DNA from: JABEVB01 sp049965775
Lineage (GTDB): Bacteria > Planctomycetota > Phycisphaerae > WQYP01
Assembly (NCBI GenBank): GCA_049965775.1
Contig: JBMFVX010000010.1
Location: forward strand, 1-39,805
DNA length: 39,805 nucleotides
Direction: 5' to 3'
The translations under genes were made by a program, and so were the position numbers. This document shows positions 24,710 to 33,099 of this stretch, one piece after another. The notes under the pieces are model-generated. The model ran no database searches and had not been told where the DNA came from. It saw only the letters and a program-made list of their open reading frames with translations. The first letter of the stretch is position 1. Every line of letters begins with the position of its first letter.

Positions 24710-25129
24710 ATGAAAATGAACGAAGACCTTGCCGTTCTGCTGCTGCGGGCCGCTGTAGGCGGAGTACTTATTTATCATGGCCAGGAAAAGCTCTTTGGCG
24801 GCATTGCCGGCTTTGCGGGCTACCTCAAACATCTGGGGGTGCCTGCCCCTGAGCTTAGTGCGTGGCTCAGCGGCTTAACCGAATTTTGCGGCGGTATTGT
24901 GCTCGTGCTGGGCACCGGGCTTCGAATCGCCGCCATACCCATTCTGTTCAACATGATCGTGGCCGTCTGGTCCAGCCGCGGCAACGGCTTTAGCGTGTTA
25001 AAGGGCGGCATAGAATACCCAACCATTATCGGCGTAGTGGTATTGGCTTTGCTCCTGGCTGGCCCCGGTAGCTTCACCATCGCCAAGCTTATTAAAAGCA
25101 TGAAAAGCTCCGGCGGGTCAACAAAATAG
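24710..25129 (+). CDS. DoxX/DoxD-like membrane protein
   Basis: The 139-residue protein has four hydrophobic segments typical of the DoxX family. LLLRAAVGGVLIYHGQEKLFGG (split: a first helix followed by the conserved HG-x-KLFGG) and the LSGLTEFCGGIVLVLG helix match the family pattern. DoxX proteins are small membrane proteins found with thiosulfate or disulfide redox systems, but most have no defined function. An AGGAG is placed ten bases before the ATG. It stands alone after dapA with no redox neighbour. Confidence 0.85.
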   Translation: MKMNEDLAVLLLRAAVGGVLIYHGQEKLFGGIAGFAGYLKHLGVPAPELSAWLSGLTEFCGGIVLVLGTGLRIAAIPILFNMIVAVWSSRGNGFSVLKGGIEYPTIIGVVVLALLLAGPGSFTIAKLIKSMKSSGGSTK

Positions 25130-25275
25130 TAGGCAGGCCCAGGCCCGCGACCTTCGCCTCGGCCTTCATCGTATAATGAGGCGAGAAGATAAAAAGCGTC
25201 TGCGGCAGCCGGGCCAAGCGCGCGGCCCAGCCCAAAACCGATCGCCGTGCGGTGTTGTTTTGCGTCAGGTGTCTT

Positions 25276-26271
25276 ATGTCCGACCATCAAACCTGCCCCA
25301 AATGTGGTTCGCTGGTTATTCCTGGCCACAGGCTTTGCCTGAAGTGCGGTACCGCCGTTGGCCCGGGCTCAGCCGTTTCACGAGCGCCACATCAGGAGGA
25401 GTCTGCCGGCAGTGGCATTGTAGGCAAAGCTATTGTGGCGGTGCTTGTGCTCGGCATCGTGATTGGCATTGGGTGGTGGGGTTACAGTGCACTAACCAAA
25501 GCGCCGCCCGACCCGGCCTTGGCTTATCCCACCAGTCGCACCACACTGGTGCGGCAATTTTTTACCGATGTTGCCGGCAATTCCGATGCCGACCTCCACC
25601 ACGCTTTTCTCCTGCTGGCACTGCCGGTGCGACACCAGCACGCCAAACATGAAGGCGAAGTGTGGCAGCGGCTCAGCAATCTTAACAGTTACCTCACCGG
25701 GCTTTTTGGCCCGCAATGGATTAGCGACCTCGTCGTGCAGCCCAGCGCTTCCAAAACAGCCGGTGCCAATGTTTATGTGGCGCAAATTCAAACTGAAACG
25801 TTTCATCTCAATCTTCAGCCCCAGCCGCTGCGCTCCGATGACCCTCAAAACGATGGCCGCACGCACTATGGCATAGCCCATATTGCCGAGTTTACGCTCC
25901 AGGGCGGTGCCCGCGCGCAGCAGGCGGCCGGGGTCAGCGCCATTTTGGGCGGCCTCGTCGGAGCCACCGGTGCCGCCAACAGCGTGTCATCCATCAGCGC
26001 CGCCTACGGCCCGCACGGCAAAGAAACGCCCTCCGAGCTTAAGCAGCGACTCTTGCCCATTGTCGAAAACCCCCAGGCCGGCGCAGGCCTTCGCGATTGT
26101 ATCTACCAACTCTGGCCAGTGCGAAACGACCCTACCGTTCGCATGGTGCTCAAACGCATTTTGCATAACCGTGCCTATCCCGGCCAGGCGCGGCAGGCCG
26201 CCTCGGGCGTGTACCACGGCAATGCCATGCCAGAACTGCTCATTAACGCCGGCGTTACGCACGTGCATTGA
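25276..26271 (+). CDS. Zinc-ribbon membrane protein of unknown function
   Basis: The 331-residue product starts with a short zinc ribbon (TCPKCGSLVIPGHRLCLKCG, Cys at 7, 10, 21 and 24), then one membrane helix at about 49-69, then a 260-residue extracytoplasmic part. That part has no recognised domain. It contains a Gly/Ala-rich glycine-zipper-like block (AILGGLVGATGAANSVSS) near residue 225 and a helical tail. Zinc ribbon plus one helix is a common plan of uncharacterised planctomycete and firmicute membrane proteins. A TTG at 25252 is in frame, but ATG at 25276 is chosen because it begins directly before the zinc ribbon. The transcript probably continues from dapA/DoxX. The function is unknown. 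Confidence 0.7.
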   Translation: MSDHQTCPKCGSLVIPGHRLCLKCGTAVGPGSAVSRAPHQEESAGSGIVGKAIVAVLVLGIVIGIGWWGYSALTKAPPDPALAYPTSRTTLVRQFFTDVAGNSDADLHHAFLLLALPVRHQHAKHEGEVWQRLSNLNSYLTGLFGPQWISDLVVQPSASKTAGANVYVAQIQTETFHLNLQPQPLRSDDPQNDGRTHYGIAHIAEFTLQGGARAQQAAGVSAILGGLVGATGAANSVSSISAAYGPHGKETPSELKQRLLPIVENPQAGAGLRDCIYQLWPVRNDPTVRMVLKRILHNRAYPGQARQAASGVYHGNAMPELLINAGVTHVH

Positions 26272-26369
26272 AGCCTTGCTGCAGCCTTACGACGCAGCGG
26301 CAATGCGTTGATACGACCCTGCGGTGCTGGCTCAAAACAGTAAGTTTTGCTATTCTTATGTACCTCGTT

Positions 26370-26443
26370 GGCCGGATGCCCGAGTGGACTAAGGGAGCGG
26401 ATTGCAAATCCGCGATTCGTGGGTTCGAATCCCACTCCGGCCT
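26370..26443 (+). tRNA. tRNA-Cys (anticodon GCA)
   Basis: The acceptor stem GGCCGGA (26370-26376) pairs with TCCGGCC (26436-26442), followed by T73, the discriminator base of tRNA-Cys. The anticodon stem GCGGA/TCCGC encloses loop TTGCAAA with anticodon GCA at 26404-26406. The T arm GTGGG-TTCGAAT-CCCAC is perfect, and the D arm is CCC/GGG. The variable loop has five bases. CCA is not encoded. Confidence 0.96.
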
Positions 26444-26644
26444 TTGCATGCCAACCTGTGGCTGTTGTGGCAAACCGACATCTTGTTCGCTGCGGTTAAT
26501 GACTGATGGCCTATAAACCAGTCGCAGGACCAAACCTTCCGCTCCCCACCAACCTGTACGCCCGCAGACCTACCCATCGAACGCCAGCCCCGCCGCCATC
26601 GCTCAAAGGAGGCTTCCCCATCTGGTTCAAAATGATGTTTCGGC

Positions 26645-26650
26645 TACAAT
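26645..26650 (+). promoter_or_regulatory. Candidate -10 box giving a leaderless aroB transcript
   Basis: TACAAT lies seven bases before the ATG at 26658, so transcription would begin at or near the A of that ATG. There is no Shine-Dalgarno at the usual distance for either ATG (26649 or 26658); the AAAGGAGG at 26605-26612 is too far upstream. The -35 region is poor. Confidence 0.35.
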
Positions 26651-26657
26651 GCCGGCT

Positions 26658-27767
26658 ATGTCAACTATTTGGCTAAAACCTGAACTTCGTCCGCTTGAAC
26701 CCTATGCCATTGATGTTGCCGCAGGCTTGCTCGCGAGCCTGGGGCGGATGGTGCGCGAACAAGCCCCTGCGCCCTCCTGCGGCATCGTCAGCGATTCCAT
26801 TGTAGCCAAACATCACCTTGCGGCGGCGGTGGCTTCGCTGCAAAGCGCGGGGTACCGCGTGGTTGAGTTTGTATTTCCAGCTGGCGAGGCCAATAAAACG
26901 CTCGCCACCGTCAGCCGCGGACTGGACTGCTTTTTGGTGGCGCGGCTCGAACGCAAAAGCCCCATTGTGGCTTTGGGCGGGGGGGTGGTGGGCGATCTTG
27001 CGGGTTTCATCGCGGCCAGTCTGCTGCGCGGCGTCCCATTTGTTCAAGTACCCACAAGCCTGCTCGCAGCGGTGGATGCCAGCGTCGGCGGCAAGGTTGG
27101 GGTAGACCATGCGGTGGGTAAAAACCTCATCGGTGCATTTCATCAACCAAGAGCGGTTATATGTGATGTTGAACTCCTGCGCAGCCTGCCCGATGTCGAA
27201 CTTCGCTGCGGCCTTGCCGAATGCGTCAAACATGGCATCATTCGCAATGCTGCATTGCTGGAGTTTATTGCCGCCAACACGCAGGGCATATTTCGCCGCG
27301 ACGCAAACATTCTCACCGACCTTATCGCACAAAACGTCCGCATCAAAGCGGCTATTGTGTCAGAAGATTCGTTTGAACATGGCGTACGAGCGCTGCTGAA
27401 TCTGGGGCATACCTTCGGCCATGCGCTGGAGGTTGTAATAGGCTACGAAAACATCAAGCATGGCGAGGCTGTCGCCCTTGGAACGGTTGCGGCCGCTCAT
27501 GTGGCGGTTCAGCGAAAGATGCTCTCGCCCCAAGATGCCCACTATATTGAACGGCTGCTGCAATCATTGGGTTTGCCGACGCGCTTGGCCGCAATGGATA
27601 TTAACGAAGTGCTCGCTGCCATGGCCGGCGATAAAAAGGTGGTGGATGGCCGCCTTCGGTTGATATTGCCCACCGGTCTGGGCACCGCGGTTATTGTAGA
27701 TTCCGTCTCGGCCGCCGAGGTGCGATCTGGTTTGGAATACCTGATCACCGGGCCGATCTGTGGTTAA
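26658..27767 (+). CDS. aroB: 3-dehydroquinate synthase AroB
   Basis: AroB turns DAHP into 3-dehydroquinate with NAD+ and a divalent metal, the second step of the shikimate pathway. Signatures are the GGGVVGDLAGFIAASLLRG glycine-rich segment, PTSLLAAVDASVGGKVGVDH with the conserved Lys, KNLIGAFHQP, ELRCGLAECVKHGII with the metal-ligand Glu, and LNLGHTFGHALE plus KHGEAVALG with the metal-ligand His residues. The product is 369 residues. An ATG three codons earlier (26649) is in frame; I prefer 26658 because of the putative -10 box, but this is uncertain. It is followed by dprA after 29 bases, so they are probably one operon. Confidence 0.96.
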   Translation: MSTIWLKPELRPLEPYAIDVAAGLLASLGRMVREQAPAPSCGIVSDSIVAKHHLAAAVASLQSAGYRVVEFVFPAGEANKTLATVSRGLDCFLVARLERKSPIVALGGGVVGDLAGFIAASLLRGVPFVQVPTSLLAAVDASVGGKVGVDHAVGKNLIGAFHQPRAVICDVELLRSLPDVELRCGLAECVKHGIIRNAALLEFIAANTQGIFRRDANILTDLIAQNVRIKAAIVSEDSFEHGVRALLNLGHTFGHALEVVIGYENIKHGEAVALGTVAAAHVAVQRKMLSPQDAHYIERLLQSLGLPTRLAAMDINEVLAAMAGDKKVVDGRLRLILPTGLGTAVIVDSVSAAEVRSGLEYLITGPICG

Positions 27768-27796
27768 ATCATCCGCTGCAATCTGCGAGAAAACAA

Positions 27797-29068
27797 GTGA
27801 AAAACATATCTCCGCAAACCACAAATGACGCCCAACTCTCCGACGACAGCGCGGCAGAGCGCGAATGTTGCATTGCATGGTTGGCGCTTGCGCAGGCGCA
27901 CGGGGTAGGCCCGGTACTGGTGCGACGTCTTATCGAGGCGTTTGGTTCGCCGCAGGCCATTGTGGGCGCTTCGGCCGCTCCCCTCGCCGGGGTGGAAGGC
28001 ATCGGCATGCACCGCGCTGGCGAACTATTGCGAAGCATTAATATGCAGACGGCCCGCACGCTTTATGAACAAACAATTGCCGACCGCATCAGCATTATTC
28101 ATCCCGCACATGCCGACTGGCCAGCCGGCCTCAAGCACCTGCCAGATCCGCCGGTGGTGCTGTTTTTGCGGGGCCGAATTTTACCGCAGGATGTGCGCGC
28201 CATCGGCGTTGTAGGGGCGAGGCGCTGCACTCTGTATGGCCGCGAACAGGCGGGGGCCATCAGCCGCGAACTCGCTGAAGCCCAGGTAACCATTGTCAGC
28301 GGCGGTGCCCGCGGTATTGATACCGCCGCTCACGAAGGCGCTTTGCGCGTCGGAGGCCGAACGCTCGTGGTTCAGGGGTGCGGCCTGTACCACTGTTACC
28401 CGGCGGAAAATGTTGAACTCTACGATCAAATTGTCGCGCGCGACCTGGGCGCTATCATCAGCGAGCTAACGCCCGATCAGCCGCCGTCCGCCGAAAACTT
28501 CCCACCGCGTAACCGCATCATCGCCGGCCTTAGCCTGGGTGTACTTGTGGTGGAGGCTAATTTACGCAGCGGCTCACTCATAACCGCCCGGCTCGCAGCC
28601 GACGATTATGGCCGCGAAGTCTTTGCGCTGCCGGGGCGGGTAGATTCGCCGGCCAGCGCCGGCACACACCATCTCATCAAAACCGGCTCGGCCACGCTGG
28701 TCGAAACCGCCCGTGATATTTTAGATGTGCTCGATGGCCCGCAACCTGTTGAAGATGCGTCGTCTGCCGCCGCCCCCGCCGTTTCAGCGACTGGGCCGAC
28801 GAATAAGAAGGCCTCACAGCGGGCGACTGCATCGAGCATTGCCGCCGAAGGCATACAGCAGAGCCAAGAACCCGCACCGGCCCAGCGCCCGCTTACACCC
28901 ACACAGCAAACGCTGGTAGCCGTTATCAAGAGTGGTTCGCACGATGTTGACAGTGTCTGTGAAGCCAGCGGCCTGCCCGCCGGCGTGGTAATTGCCGAGT
29001 TAACGCTGCTGGAGATATCAGGCGTGCTTACCCGCACCGCCAGCCGCGGATATACCTTGCGCCAGTAA
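27797..29068 (+). CDS. dprA: DNA-processing protein DprA/Smf
   Basis: DprA binds incoming single-stranded DNA and loads RecA during natural transformation, though it is also kept in species not known to be competent. The 423-residue product has an N-terminal helix-hairpin-helix/SAM-like part (GVGPVLVRRLIEAFGS), the Rossmann core with IGVVGARRCTLYGREQA, TIVSGGARGIDTAAHEGAL, VQGCGLYHCYPAEN, and NFPPRNRIIAGLSLGVLVVEA near the ssDNA-binding Arg/Lys. After a 70-residue Ala/Ser/Pro linker comes a winged-helix domain (LTPTQQTLVAVIKSG to the end). It begins with GTG at 27797. It is preceded by aroB and followed by a Nudix gene after 12 bases. Confidence 0.95.
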   Translation: MKNISPQTTNDAQLSDDSAAERECCIAWLALAQAHGVGPVLVRRLIEAFGSPQAIVGASAAPLAGVEGIGMHRAGELLRSINMQTARTLYEQTIADRISIIHPAHADWPAGLKHLPDPPVVLFLRGRILPQDVRAIGVVGARRCTLYGREQAGAISRELAEAQVTIVSGGARGIDTAAHEGALRVGGRTLVVQGCGLYHCYPAENVELYDQIVARDLGAIISELTPDQPPSAENFPPRNRIIAGLSLGVLVVEANLRSGSLITARLAADDYGREVFALPGRVDSPASAGTHHLIKTGSATLVETARDILDVLDGPQPVEDASSAAAPAVSATGPTNKKASQRATASSIAAEGIQQSQEPAPAQRPLTPTQQTLVAVIKSGSHDVDSVCEASGLPAGVVIAELTLLEISGVLTRTASRGYTLRQ

Positions 29069-29080
29069 AAGGAGTTAACC

Positions 29081-29596
29081 ATGGCCAAAGTTAAAGCCAA
29101 TCGCGTCGCGGTTTATGTTTTTCGCAAGCGAGCTGGCGGCATAGAGTATCTGCAGCTCCAGCGGGCGGGCAATGTGGAAAGCTATCCGGCATCGTGGCAG
29201 ACGGTGTATGGCGGCATTCTTAAGGGCGAAACCGCTGTAGACGCGGCCCTGCGCGAGCTGCACGAAGAAACCAGGCTTAAGCCGAAAAACTTTTATCAGG
29301 TTGAGCATCTTGAATCGTTTTATAACCAGCAGCGCGACCGCGTGGTGCTTATGCCTGTGTTTGCCGCTGAAGTGGTTGGCAATGCGTCCGTGCAACTTAA
29401 CGAAGAGCATGACGACTTTCGCTGGGTGGCATTGGCCGATGTTGTCACGCATTTTGTCTGGCGCGCCCAGCGCCAGGCCATCGAGATCATACAAAGCGAT
29501 ATCATTGCCGGCCTGCCATCAGCAGCGCTGCTGAAAATTCCGGGGCGCGACGATAGCGCAGCGCCATCAAACTCACGAGTTAACAAGCGCCGCTGA
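29081..29596 (+). CDS. Nudix hydrolase
   Basis: This 171-residue protein hydrolyses a nucleoside-diphosphate-linked substrate. The Nudix box is GGILKGETAVDAALRELHEE followed by TRL, matching GX5EX7REUXEEXGU except that the final Gly is Arg. The catalytic EExx glutamates are intact. The N-terminal VAVYVFRKRAGGIEYLQLQRAG and the F-R-W-V-A-L block near 120 fit the dATP pyrophosphohydrolase (NudB-like) or similar subgroup. The substrate cannot be fixed from sequence. AAAAGGAG precedes the ATG. It ends the aroB-dprA transcript and is convergent with the CHAD gene 49 bases away; that short gap shows no terminator. Confidence 0.9.
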   Translation: MAKVKANRVAVYVFRKRAGGIEYLQLQRAGNVESYPASWQTVYGGILKGETAVDAALRELHEETRLKPKNFYQVEHLESFYNQQRDRVVLMPVFAAEVVGNASVQLNEEHDDFRWVALADVVTHFVWRAQRQAIEIIQSDIIAGLPSAALLKIPGRDDSAAPSNSRVNKRR

Positions 29597-29645
29597 AGCG
29601 TCTAAGTTCCCAGCGTCAGCGCGGGCAGTTGCCGCGGCTCGCTGG

Positions 29646-30524
29646 TTAAAAGTGCATGGCCGATGAGGTCATCAGATCTCGCAGCGATCGGTTGGCGGCA
29701 AATGATTGCACCAGCGACGCGATGCGGTCATCCGTCTTGTGCAGCATCTGTTTCCACTGTTTTTGCCGTAGGCCGACTCTGGCCGAGGGCGTGGTGCGTT
29801 TCAGGTGCTGCAGATGCCCGCGAAGTATTTCAAGATCATGGCGTTGCCCCAGCGTGTCCTGGAGGCGTTTGAGTGCCTGCAGTGCAGCGGTGAGTCGGCC
29901 GGTATGCCGGGGTAATAGTTCCAGGGCGTAGCGTAACCGTTTTCCGGCGATGCGCAGCTTGTGCGTATGCCGGTCGGTCGGCTTGGCCAGAGCCGTCGTG
30001 GCAAGAGTGCTGAAGCTTCGATGGTTACGCTCGATGCGGGTATTGAGCTTTGTGATCAGATGCGATTCGGATAGTTGCCGAATCTGCCCGGCAACCTGCT
30101 TGAGCTGGCCATCGGCGGCAAAGCTGTAAATTTTTTTGCAGAGGCGCTGAATCGCTCGCTGTCGCCCCGCGTCGTGGCCGGTCATGTGCGTTGGCTCTTG
30201 AGCTGTTGGCAGCTTTGTGAGGTTCTCGGCCAGAATGTCCAGATCGCGCACGCAGCCTGCGGCACGACGCAACTCCTTAAGTCTTTTAACCACATGACGG
30301 AGAGCTTTGCGCTGCGACGGCGCCAAAGCCAACATGCCCACGTGCAGCACCTCGTGTGCTCGCCTGCTGGCAACGCGAAAGTCGTGGATAAATGTTGGAT
30401 CGCCACGGGCGGCTCCGGCAGCGAGAAGGCCGTCCAAGCCGCCGAGCACCTCCAGCATTCTCGCTTGTATTGTTTGCCACCCGCGCTGCCGGGTCGTAAC
30501 CGTCTTGTGCTTGTTTGTCGCCAT
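29646..30524 (-). CDS. CHAD-domain protein
   Basis: CHAD domains are alpha-helical, histidine- and arginine-rich, and are known to bind polyphosphate. The 292-residue protein shows both halves: IHDFRVASRRAHEVL near residue 47-61 and THKLRIAGKRLRYALELL near 190, each with the HxxRVxxRR-type signature. There is no CYTH domain in it or next to it. Starts at 30623, 30575, 30542 and 30524 are all in frame; the ATG at 30524 has AAAGG at 30533-30537 eight bases upstream and is preferred. It lies 77 bases after the RnfD-like gene on the same strand, so it may be in the same transcript. A storage or phosphate-stress role is plausible but unsupported by context. Confidence 0.85.
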   Translation of the reverse strand: MATNKHKTVTTRQRGWQTIQARMLEVLGGLDGLLAAGAARGDPTFIHDFRVASRRAHEVLHVGMLALAPSQRKALRHVVKRLKELRRAAGCVRDLDILAENLTKLPTAQEPTHMTGHDAGRQRAIQRLCKKIYSFAADGQLKQVAGQIRQLSESHLITKLNTRIERNHRSFSTLATTALAKPTDRHTHKLRIAGKRLRYALELLPRHTGRLTAALQALKRLQDTLGQRHDLEILRGHLQHLKRTTPSARVGLRQKQWKQMLHKTDDRIASLVQSFAANRSLRDLMTSSAMHF

Positions 30525-30601
30525 GGCTTTGACCTTTGACATTGGCCGCGTAAGCGCGTTGGACTTCACCACCATCTTGCCGCCGGCAAGCCAAGAGGGT
30601 T

Positions 30602-31804
30602 TCAGCCAGCCTGCAATATCCACGAGCGACGGTGAAGCAGCGCGTCAAACACCGGCGCCAGCGGCTGCAATACCAGCAGGGCGAACGTCGCCGGCGGCAC
30701 CGGCAGCGCCAGCCGATGGGTCAATGCCGCTAGAAGTCCCGCCAGCAGCAGAAAGAACCGTCGGGCATTGGGCTCCATTGGCAGCGAGCCGGGAAACGCC
30801 AGCACAAAAACCGACGCAAACAAAAAATCGCCGCTGCAAAGTTCGTACGTCAGCAGCACAATCACCTGTTCGCCGTGCAAATACCAGATGCCGCCGAGAC
30901 TTTGCCAAAAGTGATCAACAAACATCCCCCGCGACAGCGGGCCAAAGACCAGTCCCATCACCACTGCCGATAAAAACAACAGCCATGAGCCGGGCTGCAG
31001 AATGTGCCGGTACGATAAATACAGTCCTCCCAGAATAATGGCCAGCAGGCTCACCGTGCCAATCCAGCCTGGGACAGCGCCCAGAATCAACTCGGTTGGC
31101 GAAGGCAAATAAAACGAAAAGGACTGATTAATAAGCTCACGCGACTTAAACGTCACCGGCTTGCGGGCAATGCTTTTATAAAGCGTCTGAATTTGCTGTT
31201 CAGGCACCGGCAACGTTACCGCATCGGCTGGCTGCCGCTTGCCCGCGCGCGGCCAATGGTAACTCCTAAGGCTGCTGCTGTGGTGCACGTTGCCCAGCAG
31301 CAGCCGGTTGCGTGCCAGCAAAGGGCCTTGGCCATTGAGCGGATACAGTGCCAGCAGCACCAGAGGCGCCAGCAACGCCAAATTGAGGGCATGCCGGCCC
31401 GGAGTGCTTATAAGCCACGTCAGCAGTGGAATCAGTAGCCCAACGATCAGCATTGCCGGCCACGGATAAAGCGGCGACGTCAGCGCCCCGGCAACGAGCG
31501 TGCCGGCCAGCGCGTGCTGAAAAGACATGCCCCTGCCGCGCCGCGTGTACAGCCGCAGCACTGGATAGCTCAGCAGCATACCCGCGACAAGCGCCAGCAG
31601 GTTTACCGCGGCCACCGGGCCAAAAAAAACCAGACCGCCCAGCAGCGTCGGCGCAATAGCGATGTTGATAGCCAGATAAAACTCGCGCCGCGCTACAGGC
31701 CATACCAAAAATGGCGGGCCTCCATTAAGCGCGGCTGCAGGTATTGCGGGTTGCGATACCGCCCGCAAAGGGCCGGCGCTACCGGGGTTGCTCAAGCGGC
31801 TCAT
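30602..31804 (-). CDS. RnfD/NqrB-like integral membrane protein (divergent)
   Basis: The 400-residue protein resembles RnfD, a membrane subunit of the Rnf/Nqr ion-translocating complexes. It has about ten hydrophobic segments. The best match is ELILGAVPGWIGTVSLLAIILGG-LYL (split), which mirrors the LFLGNIPGSIGETS...AIL block of RnfD. The S(T)GAT flavinylation motif seen just before that block in RnfD appears here as PSPTEL, so covalent FMN binding is doubtful. Near the C terminus FVLAFPGSLPMEPNARR replaces the usual DPVTAPMT. Its start at 31804 overlaps the RnfC-like stop by four bases (ATGA). It is an unusual homologue; without the other Rnf subunits nearby, ion pumping cannot be assumed. 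Confidence 0.7.
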   Translation of the reverse strand: MSRLSNPGSAGPLRAVSQPAIPAAALNGGPPFLVWPVARREFYLAINIAIAPTLLGGLVFFGPVAAVNLLALVAGMLLSYPVLRLYTRRGRGMSFQHALAGTLVAGALTSPLYPWPAMLIVGLLIPLLTWLISTPGRHALNLALLAPLVLLALYPLNGQGPLLARNRLLLGNVHHSSSLRSYHWPRAGKRQPADAVTLPVPEQQIQTLYKSIARKPVTFKSRELINQSFSFYLPSPTELILGAVPGWIGTVSLLAIILGGLYLSYRHILQPGSWLLFLSAVVMGLVFGPLSRGMFVDHFWQSLGGIWYLHGEQVIVLLTYELCSGDFLFASVFVLAFPGSLPMEPNARRFFLLLAGLLAALTHRLALPVPPATFALLVLQPLAPVFDALLHRRSWILQAG

Positions 31805-32985
31805 GCTCCACCTCCGTCGGTGGCGGCTGACGAACGCGGCGGAGTCGGCATGATTGACTGCGCACTCATCTGCACAATGGTTTGTGCCAGCGGCAGTCGG
31901 CAGGGGCAAACATAACTGCACAGGCCGCACCCTATGCACCCACGCGCCTCGGTGGGGTTAACCACCGGCATGGTGGCTTTGACCTGGGCGGCAGCGAGCA
32001 GAGCTGCGGGGTTTAATCCTGTCGGGCATGCATAAACGCACCACGAGCAGCGAATGCAGTCGCTGGTGTTTTCTGTTAACGGCGCCGGCCGAAAAGAGAG
32101 CATTTCGGTCGAGGCTTCAATGCAATCGGTTGCCGGGTCTAACCTTTTGCCCGCCAGCATGCCATTGGCAATACATTCAACCGCCGGCAATGCCTGGCCG
32201 AAGCGCTCCATCACCCCCGCGACGGGTTCGCCGATGCGCAGCAGCAGCATTTGAGGTTCCTGGCCTTGTGCAAAAACTTGCACCGGACGATGCGTTACAT
32301 GCTTTTCACCGGCGAGCAAGCGGCCTATGGCCCAGCAGGTTACCGGGTCAATTATCAAACGTCCGCGCGTGGCGGGGCTTTCAGAAATGTCGCTGTTGTT
32401 GATGCCCAGCCGGTGCAGCAGCGCACGCGGATGCGCCAGCGGATATTTGTTAACCAGACGAATAACCTTCCAGGGTCTGCCGCGTGCCGCCGCCGCCCAT
32501 GCCCGAGCGGCAGCGTGGTCGTGGCGGTCTACTGTAATAAGTACGCGGTGCGGTTTTAACGCCAGAGCCAGGCCTTCCAGGGCAACCAGCATGGGGGCAA
32601 GCTCTTTGCGGGTTAAAAAGCCCGGCAGAGCCGATTCCGGCTGGTGCGGCAACATGTTAACCACCATGACGTCAGCCGTGCGCCTGCCCAGCAAGGCAAG
32701 TTGCTGCGGCAGCGCCGGCGTCCACGGCGAAAATTGTACAATGCCATGCCGGTCAAGTTCGGCCAGCAATGGACGGCGCTGTGCCTGGCCGCCGGCCGCC
32801 TGCGGGGCCTGATCAGCAGGTTTGGCTGGCAGCGTGGCCGGTGGAGGGGCGTTGCCTGCTGAAAGTGCTTCAGTCGGCAGCGCGGTGGGCGCAGGCGCAT
32901 CGCTCCAACCTTGCGGTTGCCACCCAGCCGGGCCAAAATATAAACCGCCGATCATCCTGCCGAACTTCGGCCAGGCAAATCGCAT
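31801..32985 (-). CDS. RnfC-like Fe-S protein with degenerate nucleotide loop
   Basis: The 394-residue protein ends in two [4Fe-4S] motifs, CIRCSWCVYACP (Cys 310, 313, 316, 320) and CIGCGLCSYVCP (350, 353, 356, 360), exactly as in RnfC. Segment 235-300 (AQGQEPQMLLLRIGEPV...ANGMLAGK) resembles its SLBB region and KYPLAHPRALLHRL its KYPQGGExQL segment. The glycine-rich loop GLGGAGFPT of RnfC, which binds NADH/FMN, appears as QFSPWTPALP, and ECEPY as PHQPE, so the flavin/nucleotide site is probably lost. The N-terminal 70 residues are Pro/Ala-rich and non-conserved. GGGGG five bases before the ATG at 32985 supports that start over the GTG at 32991. It is the first gene of the pair with the RnfD-like protein. 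Confidence 0.8.
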   Translation of the reverse strand: MRFAWPKFGRMIGGLYFGPAGWQPQGWSDAPAPTALPTEALSAGNAPPPATLPAKPADQAPQAAGGQAQRRPLLAELDRHGIVQFSPWTPALPQQLALLGRRTADVMVVNMLPHQPESALPGFLTRKELAPMLVALEGLALALKPHRVLITVDRHDHAAARAWAAAARGRPWKVIRLVNKYPLAHPRALLHRLGINNSDISESPATRGRLIIDPVTCWAIGRLLAGEKHVTHRPVQVFAQGQEPQMLLLRIGEPVAGVMERFGQALPAVECIANGMLAGKRLDPATDCIEASTEMLSFRPAPLTENTSDCIRCSWCVYACPTGLNPAALLAAAQVKATMPVVNPTEARGCIGCGLCSYVCPCRLPLAQTIVQMSAQSIMPTPPRSSAATDGGGA

Positions 32986-33011
32986 AAGCACCCCCGATAA
33001 AGCAGGTGCAT

Positions 33012-33020
33012 TTTATACCA
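33012..33020 (-). promoter_or_regulatory. Extended -10 promoter of the rnfC-like/rnfD-like operon
   Basis: On the minus strand, TGGTATAAA (33012-33020) matches the extended -10 motif TGnTATAAT closely. No convincing -35 is present, as is common for extended -10 promoters. Transcription would start near 33005, about 20 bases before the ATG at 32985. Confidence 0.5.
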
Positions 33021-33099
33021 AGATCAGTTTTAGCGCACGCACAAAGCGCTGCCGCAGCCGTTAGACGCGACGTATTTGTGGACGAGCCGCCTGCGAAAT

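Noticed and set aside
30307..31038. 243-codon plus-strand frame opposite the CHAD and RnfD-like genes
   Set aside because: Low-complexity Ala/Pro/Arg translation; both opposite genes have recognisable family motifs.
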